The position numbers and the translations under genes were made by a program. A stretch of DNA of 39,300 nucleotides from Actinomycetota bacterium. Lineage in GTDB: Bacteria > Actinomycetota > Thermoleophilia > Gaiellales > Gaiellaceae. Shown here piece after piece: positions 15,668-23,246 of this stretch; positions within the stretch are counted from its first letter, which is position 1, and the number at the start of each line of letters is the position of its first letter. Under the pieces are notes generated by a model. The model was not told the origin of the DNA and searched no databases. It worked only from the letters and a program-made list of their open reading frames with translations. Where the stretch lies: assembly GCA_005888315.1 (NCBI GenBank), contig VAWH01000030.1, positions 1-39,300 of the forward strand, read 5' to 3'.

Positions 15668-17548
15668 GTGGCCCTGGTCATCGCATCCCAGCTCCGCAAG
15701 GAGCTTTCCGGCTGGCAGCTCTTCGACGGCGTCTCGTTCAAGGTCGAGCGCCGCGAGCGGATCGCGCTCTCGGGACCGAACGGCGCCGGCAAGACGACGC
15801 TGCTGCGGATCCTCAACGGCGAGACCGACTACCAGGGCGGCGAGCTCGTGTTCTCCAAGGGGACGCGCGTCGCGCTCCATGACCAGCGGCCGCCGCTCGA
15901 CAAGGGCCTGACCCTGCGCGAGTACGTGCTGTCCGGCGCCGCCGACCTCGTCGCGACCGAGCGCGAGCTTCGAGACCTGGAGCAGAGAATGGCGGCCGGC
16001 GAGCACGACCAGGCGACGCTCCGGCGCTACTCCGACGCGCAGGCGCGGCTCGAGCACGCCGGCGGCTACGCCTGGCGCGAGCGCGCCGCCTCAGTCGTCC
16101 GTGGGCTCGGGTTCGCCGAGCCGGATCTCGACCGGCCCCTCGAGACGTTTTCCGGCGGCGAGCTCACGCGTGCCTCGCTCGCCCGCGCCCTCGGCGGCGA
16201 CCCGGATCTGCTGCTGCTCGACGAGCCGACGAACCATCTCGACGTCGCCAGCCTCGAGTGGCTCGAGCAGGAACTGCAGTCGCTCGACGCGGGAATCATC
16301 CTGGTCGCGCATGATCGCTGGTTCCTGGAGGCGGTTACGAACGGCGTACTCGAGCTCGCCGGCGGCCGCTCGATCTCCTTTTCCGGTCCGTGGCACGCCT
16401 GGCGGATCGAGAAGGCCGCCCGCGCCTCGGCTGCAGGAAGGACGGCCGATCGCCTCGGCGTCGACATCGCACGGCTGGAGCGCTTCGTCGAACGCTTCCG
16501 CTACAAGAAGGACAAGGCCAAACAGGCGCAGGCGAAGCTGACCCAGATCGGGCGCCTCGAGCGCGAGCGACAGCAGGCGAGCGGCGAGCTGGAATCGCTG
16601 ACGATGCGCCAGAAACGGCTCGGCTTCGATTTCTTCGACCCGCCGCGAAGCGGCCGAACCGTGGTCGAGACGAAGGGCCTCGAAATCGCCGCCGGCGAGA
16701 AGCACCTTCTGCACGATGTCGACATCGCGTTGGAGCGCGGCGAGCACGTCGCCCTCGTCGGCCCGAACGGATCCGGGAAAACGACGCTGCTCGAAACCCT
16801 GCTGGCGATCCGCGAGCCGGTTTCGGGCTCGGCGCGGCTCGGCCACGGCGTCGTCTCCGCTTATTTCTCCCAGCACGAGGTCGAGCTGGACGAGACCGGC
16901 AGCGTGCTCGACTGCGCGCAGAAGGCCACGGGCCTCAAGCGCCCCCAGGCGCAGAACCTGCTCGGCCGCTTCCTCTTCTCCGGCTGGCAGGAGCAGGACA
17001 AGGCGGTCGTCAAGCTCTCCGGCGGCGAGCGCCGACGGCTCGCGCTGGCCCTGGTCGTCGCCTCGGGCGCGAACTTCCTCCTGCTCGACGAGCCGACGAA
17101 CCACCTCGACCTGGAGAGCCGCGAGGCGCTCGAGCTGGCGCTGGAGGCATTCCCCGGCACCGTGCTGCTCGTCTCCCACGACCGCGCCCTGCTCGACGCG
17201 GTTGCGCACCGGACGCTCGCGATCGAGGACGAGACGATCCGCTCATTCGACGGCGGCTGGGCCGACTACGTCCGCCGGCGGGACGAGCTCGCGGCGCCCG
17301 TCAAGACGCCTGAGCCGAAGCCGAAGGCCAAGCCCAAGCCGCCGGCTCCGCGGCAAGACGGGCCGAGCGAGCTCGACCGGGTCGAAGCCGATATCGCCGA
17401 ACGCGAGCAGGCGATCGCCGAACTCGAACAACGCCTGGCCGACGACTGGGGCGACGCTGAGATCCTGGCGGCCCACCGCGCCGCCCGGGACGAGCTCCAG
17501 GGGCTGCTCGCCCGCTGGGAGCGCTTGTTCGAGGAGGCGAAGGTCTAG
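15668..17548 (+). CDS. ABC-F family ATP-binding protein
   Basis: A 626-residue soluble protein with two nucleotide-binding domains and no membrane part. Such proteins act on the ribosome in translation or antibiotic resistance. Domain 1 has GPNGAGKTT, FSGGELTR and [13 protein letters not shown]. Domain 2 has GPNGSGKTT, LSGGERRRL and LLLDEPTNHLDL. The linker between them is rich in Arg, Lys and Gln (RFRYKKDKAKQAQAKL). A Pro/Lys-rich stretch (EPKPKAKPKPPAP) precedes a C-terminal coiled coil of about 60 residues, as in Uup/EttA-type members. The start GTG 15668 was chosen from the beginning of the first domain. Whether it confers resistance cannot be judged. Confidence 0.92.
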   Translation: MALVIASQLRKELSGWQLFDGVSFKVERRERIALSGPNGAGKTTLLRILNGETDYQGGELVFSKGTRVALHDQRPPLDKGLTLREYVLSGAADLVATERELRDLEQRMAAGEHDQATLRRYSDAQARLEHAGGYAWRERAASVVRGLGFAEPDLDRPLETFSGGELTRASLARALGGDPDLLLLDEPTNHLDVASLEWLEQELQSLDAGIILVAHDRWFLEAVTNGVLELAGGRSISFSGPWHAWRIEKAARASAAGRTADRLGVDIARLERFVERFRYKKDKAKQAQAKLTQIGRLERERQQASGELESLTMRQKRLGFDFFDPPRSGRTVVETKGLEIAAGEKHLLHDVDIALERGEHVALVGPNGSGKTTLLETLLAIREPVSGSARLGHGVVSAYFSQHEVELDETGSVLDCAQKATGLKRPQAQNLLGRFLFSGWQEQDKAVVKLSGGERRRLALALVVASGANFLLLDEPTNHLDLESREALELALEAFPGTVLLVSHDRALLDAVAHRTLAIEDETIRSFDGGWADYVRRRDELAAPVKTPEPKPKAKPKPPAPRQDGPSELDRVEADIAEREQAIAELEQRLADDWGDAEILAAHRAARDELQGLLARWERLFEEAKV

Positions 17549-17568
17549 GGCGCTGGCGACAAGTCATG

Positions 17569-17595
17569 GGGGAAACAGGTCTAAGCGTTTTCCCC
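17569..17595. terminator. Possible shared terminator between the ABC-F gene and the ANTAR regulator
   Basis: GGGGAAA (17569-17575) pairs with TTTCCCC (17589-17595) around a 13-nt loop. The hairpin overlaps the end of the regulator gene. No clear T-run follows, so termination is only possible. Confidence 0.3.
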
Positions 17596-18156
17596 GCCGA
17601 GCGTCGCGACCACCGCCTCGGCCACGACCTTAAGCGGCCGGCCCGAGACCTGCGAGGCCTTGCGCAGACGTGTGAACGCGTCCTGCTCTGAAAGTCCTTC
17701 CTTCTCCATCAGCAACCCCTTGGCCCGCTCGATCGCCTTGCGCGAAGCAAGCGCGTCGGCGAGCGACTCGGCCTCCTCGCGCAGCTCGAGCAGTTCCTCG
17801 TGCCTGGCGCGGGCGGCGCGGATTGCCGGCAGCAGGTCCTGCTCCCGGAACGGCTTGACGAGGTAGCCGAAGACGCCGGCTTCAACCGCGCGCGAGACGA
17901 GCTCGTCCTGACCATAGGCGGTCAGCATCACGATCGGGATCGGCCTCTCGTCGAGAATCCGCCGCGCGGCCTCGATCCCGTCGAGCCCCGGCATCTTCAC
18001 GTCCATGATCGCGAGATCGGGCTCGTGTTCGCGCGCAAGCGCGACCGCCTCCTCCCCGTCTCGGGCTTCGGCGCACACCTCGAGCCCGGCCCGCGCCAGC
18101 ATCTCGACGAGGTCGAGCCTGATGATCGTCTCGTCTTCGGCGACCAGGATCCGCAT
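17581..18156 (-). CDS. ANTAR response regulator (PdtaR-like RNA-binding antiterminator)
   Basis: A 191-residue two-domain regulator. The receiver domain (1-120) has Asp8, the phosphoacceptor Asp52 (IMDVKMPG), Thr in VMLTAYG and Lys in YLVKPF. A helical linker leads to an ANTAR domain (about 130-185) with ASRKAIERAKGLLMEKEGLSEQDAFTRLRKAS, the typical RNA-binding three-helix bundle. ANTAR proteins bind paired hairpins with six-base loops carrying A1 and G4, and prevent terminator formation or change translation. Its partner kinase is encoded just upstream. The targets are not known; the glutamine synthetase leaders in this window are candidates. Confidence 0.93.
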   Translation of the reverse strand: MRILVAEDETIIRLDLVEMLARAGLEVCAEARDGEEAVALAREHEPDLAIMDVKMPGLDGIEAARRILDERPIPIVMLTAYGQDELVSRAVEAGVFGYLVKPFREQDLLPAIRAARARHEELLELREEAESLADALASRKAIERAKGLLMEKEGLSEQDAFTRLRKASQVSGRPLKVVAEAVVATLGGENA

Positions 18157-18165
18157 GCCCTGTTC

Positions 18166-18240
18166 CTACACGGTGAGCTCGCCGACCGGCACCAGCCAGG
18201 TCCAGGCGTCATACGTGAGGCGACCGGGCGGCTCGCTCAT
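18166..18240 (-). CDS. Possible 24-residue leader peptide before the ANTAR regulator gene
   Basis: ATG 18240 begins a 24-codon frame (MSEPPGRLTYDAWTWLVPVG...) that ends 9 nt before the regulator start. A good ribosome-binding site (GAGGAAAG) lies about 7 nt before the ATG. No family is recognised, and the peptide could be fortuitous. Its position and ribosome-binding site argue for translation. The rest of the 249-bp gap to the kinase gene shows nothing certain. Confidence 0.4.
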   Translation of the reverse strand: MSEPPGRLTYDAWTWLVPVGELTV

Positions 18241-18405
18241 GTGCGCCCTTTCCTCTGGGCAGTCGTCGGCATACGTGTCTTCACCCTAAGACGTTCGGAT
18301 CGGTTCGAAATCGACACGAACCCGTGACCGACACGCGCGCCTTTCTGCCATAGCCTGACGGCTGGTGGGCGGGGTCAGGGGCGCCCGGTTCGCGCGCGTC
18401 AACCA

Positions 18406-19818
18406 TTACGTGTGCGCCGGGAAGACGACCTCGGCGCGGGTGCCGGCGTCGTGGCGCAGGGCGAAGGTGCCGCCGAGCTCGTCTCGCACGAGCGCGTGGA
18501 CAATCGAGAGACCCGTCCCGCTCGGCTCACCTGTCAGCCCACCGCCGTCGTCCGTGATCGCCAGCATCGCATCGCCGTTGCGGCTTGCGAGCTCGATCCG
18601 CACCTCGTCGCCGCCGTGCTCCAGCGCGTTCTGGAACAGCTCGCTGAAGACGAGCGCCAGCGCGGTCGCACGGTTCCCCGCCAGCGAAACGGGCGCGAGT
18701 TTCGCCTCGACGCGCTTCCCGGCGCCTAGCCCCTGCACGAGCATCGCCCGCAATCGCTCGAGCAGCTCGCCGAGATCGACCTCTTCCTCGCGCTGCTCGG
18801 TCAGGACTTCGTGCACGGCGGCGATCGCGAGAATGCGGTTGACCGAGTCGTCGAGCGCCTTGCGCGGGTCGACGTCGTCCTCGGCGCGCGCCTGTAGGCG
18901 CAGGAGCGAGGCGACCGTCTGCAGGTTGTTCTTGACCCGGTGGTGGATCTCCTGGGCGAGGACGCCGCGCATGACCGCTCGCCCGTGCTCGAGCGCGACG
19001 GCGGCGTGGTGGGCAATCGAGGCGAGGAGCGCCCGCTCGTCCGGGGTGAAGTCCGTATCGCGGTCGCAGACAAGCTCGCCGATCTGCCGCCCCTTCCAGC
19101 GCAGTGGCATCCGCACGGCAAACGCGCCGGCCTGGCCTTCGGGCCTGGCGATGCCGCCGTCTTCGAGCACGAGCGCCGCACCGGTGGCGCCGACGGCGTC
19201 CACCGTCGCCTTCACGATCGCCTCCAGCGACTCCTCCAGGTACAGCGACTCGGAAACCGCCTCGGAGATCCGGGCCAGCGCCTCGAGCTCGCCGACGCGG
19301 CGCTGCGCCTCGGCATACAGCTTGGCGTGCTCGATTGTTTGCGCGACTTGCGCCGCGATCGCGACCAGGAGCTCGATCTCGGCCTCGCTGAACTCGCGCG
19401 GCCGCCGTGTGCGGACGTTGAGCGCGCCCGCCAGCTTCGCGCGCGCCAGGATCGGCACCGCGAGAATCGACTCGTACTCGTCCTCCGGGAGATTCGAGAA
19501 TCCTCTGAACCGCGGATCGAGATGGGCCTGCGCCGGGATCATGATCGGTGAGCGCTCCGCCGCGGCACTGCCCGTGATCCCCTCGCCGGGCCGCAGCTTC
19601 GGCCGCCTCGTCATCTCCTCGACCCGCGTCCCGTGCGTCGCGCGCAAGACAAGCTCGTCGGCCCGCTCGTCGTAGAGGTAGACGAAGCACGCGTCGGTGT
19701 CGAGTGCCTCCGCCACCTTGCGGGCCACGAGACCGAGCACCTCTTGTAGATCAAGCGTCGAGTTGACCGCCGCGATCGTCTCGGTCAGCAAACGCAGATG
19801 CCGCGCCGGCGCGTTCAT
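18406..19818 (-). CDS. Two-GAF sensor histidine kinase of the HisKA_2 class (PdtaS-like)
   Basis: A 470-residue cytoplasmic kinase that probably phosphorylates the ANTAR regulator encoded 249 bp downstream. Residues about 15-165 form a GAF domain, with a second GAF-like region at about 185-275. The dimerisation/phosphoacceptor motif is AQEIHHRVKNNLQTVASLLRL (about 288-308), with His293 the likely phosphorylated residue, typical of HisKA_2. The HATPase domain has the N-box FSELFQNALEHGGDE and the G-box DDGGGL...GTGLSIV. There is no membrane segment, so it senses a cytoplasmic signal. It diverges from the DUF2269 gene. A -10-like TACAAT 7 nt before the ATG suggests a leaderless message. Confidence 0.92.
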   Translation of the reverse strand: MNAPARHLRLLTETIAAVNSTLDLQEVLGLVARKVAEALDTDACFVYLYDERADELVLRATHGTRVEEMTRRPKLRPGEGITGSAAAERSPIMIPAQAHLDPRFRGFSNLPEDEYESILAVPILARAKLAGALNVRTRRPREFSEAEIELLVAIAAQVAQTIEHAKLYAEAQRRVGELEALARISEAVSESLYLEESLEAIVKATVDAVGATGAALVLEDGGIARPEGQAGAFAVRMPLRWKGRQIGELVCDRDTDFTPDERALLASIAHHAAVALEHGRAVMRGVLAQEIHHRVKNNLQTVASLLRLQARAEDDVDPRKALDDSVNRILAIAAVHEVLTEQREEEVDLGELLERLRAMLVQGLGAGKRVEAKLAPVSLAGNRATALALVFSELFQNALEHGGDEVRIELASRNGDAMLAITDDGGGLTGEPSGTGLSIVHALVRDELGGTFALRHDAGTRAEVVFPAHT

Positions 19819-19825
19819 CGCTTCG

Positions 19826-19831
19826 ATTGTA
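19826..19831 (-). promoter_or_regulatory. -10 element for a leaderless kinase transcript
   Basis: On the minus strand TACAAT is followed by 7 nt and then the kinase ATG, which places the transcription start at the start codon. It sits in the 35-bp gap to a divergent gene. The -35 is unclear. Confidence 0.45.
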
Positions 19832-19853
19832 GGAGGGTTATTGTCCCCGGCCG

Positions 19854-20336
19854 ATGAGCCTTTACGACTGGCTGCTCTTCCTTCACGTCACGGGCGCCTT
19901 CTTCCTGATCGGCGGAGTCGTCGTCGCAGGCATCCTCAATCTCGCCGCAATCGGGCCCAAGCGGCGCCCGAGCGAGATCGCAACCCTCTACCGATTGATC
20001 CGCTTCGCGGTCCCGCTGATCGGGGCCGGAATGCTGCTGACGTTGGCGATCGGGCTGTGGCTCGTGCACGAATCGCCCTGGAATTACGGCTACGACGACG
20101 CGTGGGTGATCGTTGCGCTCGTCCTGTGGGCCCTTGCCGGCTGGCTCGGCGGCATCGACGGTAAGTACCAGCGCCGAACGGGCAAGTTCGCTGAGCGTCT
20201 CTCAGCCGAAGGCGATGTTCCGACACCTGAGCTCTACGCGCGCCTACGCGCCCCACGTGCGCTCGCGGTCAGCTACGGGAGCGGTCTGCTGGCCTTCGCG
20301 GTCCTCGGGATCATGATCTGGAAACCAGGCGCCTGA
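19854..20336 (+). CDS. DUF2269-like integral membrane protein
   Basis: A 160-residue protein with about four hydrophobic helices (WLLFLHVTGAFFLIGGVVVAG, VPLIGAGMLLTLAIGLWLV, VIVALVLWALAGWLGG and the C-terminal SGLLAFAVLGIMIW). The opening W-LLFLHVTGAF with its histidine is typical of DUF2269 and related copper- or heme-linked small membrane proteins. The function is unknown. The stop and the next start overlap (TGATG), so the two genes are coupled. Confidence 0.72.
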   Translation: MSLYDWLLFLHVTGAFFLIGGVVVAGILNLAAIGPKRRPSEIATLYRLIRFAVPLIGAGMLLTLAIGLWLVHESPWNYGYDDAWVIVALVLWALAGWLGGIDGKYQRRTGKFAERLSAEGDVPTPELYARLRAPRALAVSYGSGLLAFAVLGIMIWKPGA

Positions 20337-20788
20337 TGCTCGCGGCAATCCGCCCCGACTCCTGGAACCTGCCGCTTTTCCTGCACGTGCTCGGCTCGAC
20401 CCTGACGTTCGGTGCGACCGCAACGCTCGCCCTGGTCGGCTTCTCCGGCCTGCGAAGCGGCCCTGAGCGCGCCGCCTGGCTGCGGAGCCTGGCGTTTCGG
20501 ATCGGCGGCTACGTCCTCGTCCCCGCGTTCATCCTGATGCGCGGCGGAGCGCAGTGGATCGCCAACAAGGAGTACCCGGGCAATGCCAAGACGCCCGGCT
20601 GGCTCGACGTTGGCTTCATCGTCACCGAGCCGGGAGCGATCCTCGTGATCGTGATGCTGATCCTCGCCTGGTTGGCGGCCCGCCGCCCCGGCTTCCGCGG
20701 GGCCGTCGCTGTGCCGTGGCTCGCGTCGGTCTATCTCCTCGCGCTCGGAATCGCCTGGTTCGCGATGTCCGCGAAGCCGGGCTCCTAA
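20336..20788 (+). CDS. Integral membrane protein, paired with the DUF2269-like gene
   Basis: A 150-residue protein with about four membrane helices. It begins with an LPLFLHVLGSTLTFGATATLALVG segment resembling the neighbour's N-terminal helix, which suggests the pair arose by duplication or forms a heteromer. A WIANKEYPGNAKTPGW loop lies in the middle. No family is assigned. It starts inside the stop of the preceding gene. Confidence 0.7.
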   Translation: MLAAIRPDSWNLPLFLHVLGSTLTFGATATLALVGFSGLRSGPERAAWLRSLAFRIGGYVLVPAFILMRGGAQWIANKEYPGNAKTPGWLDVGFIVTEPGAILVIVMLILAWLAARRPGFRGAVAVPWLASVYLLALGIAWFAMSAKPGS

Positions 20789-20844
20789 GCGCCCATGCTT
20801 GACGATTGGATGTTCGATTTGCAAGCCTGGGAACACTGACCGCG

Positions 20845-21051
20845 ATGGCCGAGCGAACCACTGACGCCGAAGTACTCGCACAAGAGCTGGAAAAGATTGG
20901 AGACAGGATCGTTGCCCTTGAGGCCCGCATAGCGGTAGTCGAAGAAGTGATCCCCCGACTGGAGGTGGCGGCTCAAACAACTGCGCGCGGGATGGAGGAG
21001 ATCTCCTCGCATTGGGACGCGGTGTATAGGGCGATGCGCCGCGCAGAGTAG
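20845..21051 (+). CDS. Small coiled-coil protein
   Basis: A 68-residue hydrophilic protein predicted to be one long amphipathic helix (LAQELEKIGDRIVALEARIAVVEEVIPRLEVA), with heptad spacing of hydrophobic residues. No domain is recognised. ATG 20845 begins the helical part; a TTG at 20806 would add 13 residues. Base use is less GC-rich here than in the neighbours. The gene may be real or spurious, but the coiled-coil pattern supports it. Confidence 0.5.
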   Translation: MAERTTDAEVLAQELEKIGDRIVALEARIAVVEEVIPRLEVAAQTTARGMEEISSHWDAVYRAMRRAE

Positions 21052-21176
21052 GCGAACCGGAGGGCCGACCCAGACGTTTGCAAGTTCAGAAGGACCAATA
21101 GGCGACTCGTCGTCGTTAACAAAACAATTACAGCCGTCACAGTTTCCCTTTAAAGGTGGGCGATAGGTTCAGGGCC

Positions 21177-21434
21177 ATGGCCGCCGTCGCCGCTACCGAC
21201 CTTCGCTGGCTGAACGGGTTTCTCGTTGCCGACTACGAAGGCCGCGTCGTCGGCCGCGTTGAATGCCCGATGTACGGCACCGCTCCCGATATTCCGGACG
21301 CCCTTGCCGTGCGTTCCGGCTTCCTCGCCCGCCGTCGCCGCGTCGTTCCTGCGGGCGCGATCGAGGACATCGACGGCAAGAGCGGCGTGATCGGCCTTCG
21401 CGTCGGGCGCGATTCGCTAAAGAGCTTTCTGTAG
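21177..21434 (+). CDS. Small PRC-barrel-like protein
   Basis: An 85-residue protein. The GFLVADYEGRVVGRVE, FLARRRRVVPAGAIEDID and GVIGLRV segments read as a PRC-barrel-like beta sheet. Such domains are found in ribosome-maturation and photosynthetic proteins and as free-standing proteins in actinobacteria. ATG 21177 is preferred over an in-frame GTG at 21156. The 125 bp before it are AT-rich for this window and probably hold its promoter, but no clear -35/-10 pair could be fixed. Function unknown. Confidence 0.6.
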   Translation: MAAVAATDLRWLNGFLVADYEGRVVGRVECPMYGTAPDIPDALAVRSGFLARRRRVVPAGAIEDIDGKSGVIGLRVGRDSLKSFL

Positions 21435-21473
21435 CGCTCGCGACACGACATTCGACCGAGGTCCTGGCTTTAG

Positions 21474-21545
21474 CCGGATTGAGACGGCCGCGGCGGCAAA
21501 AGCCACCACGGCCTCTGGGTCGGCATCGCAAGCGACGCCTCCGGC
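21474..21545. repeat. Dual-hairpin dispersed repeat, 21.5-kb copy
   Basis: The second hairpin is at 21486-21513 (GGCCG...CGGCC, with an extra base in the loop). The first is at 21522-21539 (GGCATCGC-AA-GCGACGCC on the plus strand, one mismatch from perfect). It lies in the 148 bp between the PRC-barrel-like gene and the lipoprotein gene. It has the same orientation as the fhaB copies and shows no visible junction duplication. Confidence 0.8.
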
Positions 21546-21582
21546 GCGGACGCGGCTCGCCCGTCCAGCCGTAGCTTCGGGT

Positions 21583-23076
21583 GTGCGAGCTTGCCTTGCG
21601 CTGGTAGCGCTTTCCTTCCCGCTGGCCGCGTGCGCCGGAGCGCGCCACGACACCTCGAATCGGAGCTCACTGGCCGTGCTCAGGCATCTGACCGCGAACC
21701 AAGCGAACTTCGGCGTCATCCTTGACGCAAAGACAGGGCGTGCAGTTGCCGCCTTCCGGGCGAACAACCCGATTCGCGCCGCGATTCCCGACGGGGAGGG
21801 CGGTTGGTACATCGGCGGCGGCTTCATCCACGTCAACGGCGTCCTTCGCAAGCGACTGGCGCACATCGATGCCAACGGCCGGCTCGATCCCGGCTGGAAG
21901 CCGGAGGCGAACGGCAACGGCGTCTCCGTTACGTCGCTCGCGCGAAGCGGCTCGCGGCTCTACGTCGCCGGCGACTTCGCGAAGCTCCAGCATGAGCCGC
22001 GGTTCCAACTCGGAGCGCTCGATCTGGCGAGTGGTCGGCTGGAGAAGTGGCGGCCTTCGCGGAGCGCCTGGTACTCGTACGACGCTCTCTTCGCTGCCGG
22101 CCGGCGCCTGGTCACAGGCAGCACGGCCTGCTGCTCAGAGGCCGGCTCCGCAGCAAGCGCGCTCGATGCCCGATCCGGGGCGGTGGACACAACCTGGAAG
22201 CCGCACGTCGGGCCCGCGAAACTGTACGGGAACGGCGTCTACATGCTCGCGAGCGACGGCCGCGCCGTCCTGATCCGCGGCCTCTCCGTCGGACCACGGG
22301 AGCGAGTTGCCGTCGGCGAGCTCGACGACGAGTCCGGGCAACTTGCGCGGAGGTGGACGCCGCGGGTCACGAGGACGCAATGCTTGTGGTGCGAGCTGAT
22401 GGCCGCAGCTGTAGGGAAGAACCGCGTGTTCGGTGCCGTCAACGGACCGTCCCGGTACTCCATCGTCGCCTTCAGCAGAGCAACGGGCGCGATCGACCAG
22501 AGCTGGCACGCCTACATCTCCGCGGTCACGGGTTTGTATGGAGGCACGTCGGCGAACGCCATCCTCGTCGCCGATCGGCGCGTCTACCTGACCGGCGATT
22601 TCGACCGAATCAACGGCGTGCGGCGAAATGGGCTTGCTGCGCTCGACCAAACCACCGCACGTGTCCTGCCCTCGTGGCAGCCTCGCGCGGCCTGGGTATA
22701 CGGCTCGCTGCTCGCCCGCTCGCGCAATAGGCTTCTCGTGGCGATCGGTCTCGCTCGGCAACTGCGCTTCGACTTCAAGGGACTCAAGACCTACCTCCCG
22801 GTCCGAAGACTTCGACTGACGCTCGCCCTGAGCGGGCCGGGCCGGGTCCGGATCGGCCTCGGGCGGGGTTGCGATATGCAGCAGTGGCTCAGCTCGCTTC
22901 GCTGCTCAGGCCACGTCCTGCGTCGGCTGGCCGTTGTTCGCTTCGACCGCGCCGGTCGCAAACGTTACGTCCGTCGACTCGGCGTCCCGTCTGGCCGCTA
23001 CTTCATCCATTTCGTTCCCGAGAGTTCAAAGGGCGTTCCGCAGACGCCGCAGGACTTCCCGATCAAAGTCCCGTAG
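21583..23076 (+). CDS. Lipoprotein with a propeller-like repeat region
   Basis: A 497-residue exported protein. The GTG start is followed by a short signal peptide with the lipobox LAAC (Cys17), so it should be lipid-anchored on the cell surface. The body (about residues 50-400) holds repeats of the GRLDPGWKPEANG / GSRLYVAGDF type. These resemble delta-60 and beta-propeller repeats: see TTWKPHVG, RRWTPRVT, QSWHAYI and PSWQPRA, each followed by a LYVAG- or VYLTGDF-type strand. The last 100 residues are Arg-rich and end in a beta-sandwich-like segment. Binding partner and substrate are unknown. Confidence 0.72.
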   Translation: MRACLALVALSFPLAACAGARHDTSNRSSLAVLRHLTANQANFGVILDAKTGRAVAAFRANNPIRAAIPDGEGGWYIGGGFIHVNGVLRKRLAHIDANGRLDPGWKPEANGNGVSVTSLARSGSRLYVAGDFAKLQHEPRFQLGALDLASGRLEKWRPSRSAWYSYDALFAAGRRLVTGSTACCSEAGSAASALDARSGAVDTTWKPHVGPAKLYGNGVYMLASDGRAVLIRGLSVGPRERVAVGELDDESGQLARRWTPRVTRTQCLWCELMAAAVGKNRVFGAVNGPSRYSIVAFSRATGAIDQSWHAYISAVTGLYGGTSANAILVADRRVYLTGDFDRINGVRRNGLAALDQTTARVLPSWQPRAAWVYGSLLARSRNRLLVAIGLARQLRFDFKGLKTYLPVRRLRLTLALSGPGRVRIGLGRGCDMQQWLSSLRCSGHVLRRLAVVRFDRAGRKRYVRRLGVPSGRYFIHFVPESSKGVPQTPQDFPIKVP

Positions 23077-23082
23077 AACGAC

Positions 23083-23108
23083 CGCGAGGTGCGAATCAGC
23101 ACCTCGCG
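23083..23108. terminator. Perfect 10-bp hairpin after the lipoprotein gene
   Basis: CGCGAGGTGC pairs with GCACCTCGCG around GAATCA, 6 bp after the lipoprotein stop. It lies between convergent genes (lipoprotein and glutamine synthetase), so it may stop transcription from either side. No T-run follows on the plus strand. Confidence 0.55.
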
Positions 23109-23246
23109 ATCGGCCGTCAGTTGGCTTCGCCAGCCGCAGCGGCGAAGCGCCTGCAATCTTCTCTCTTTTTGGCGCTCGTTTCCAGAGGCATCGTCAAACC
23201 GGGCTGTTGGGGGCGACTTGGGCGGATTCTTCTCTCTGCGGTTGCG

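Noticed and set aside
23109-23160. A further copy of the dispersed repeat after the lipoprotein gene
   Set aside because: GGCCGTCAG...GCCAGCCGCAGCGGC looks similar to the second hairpin, but the first hairpin is missing and the pairing is poor.
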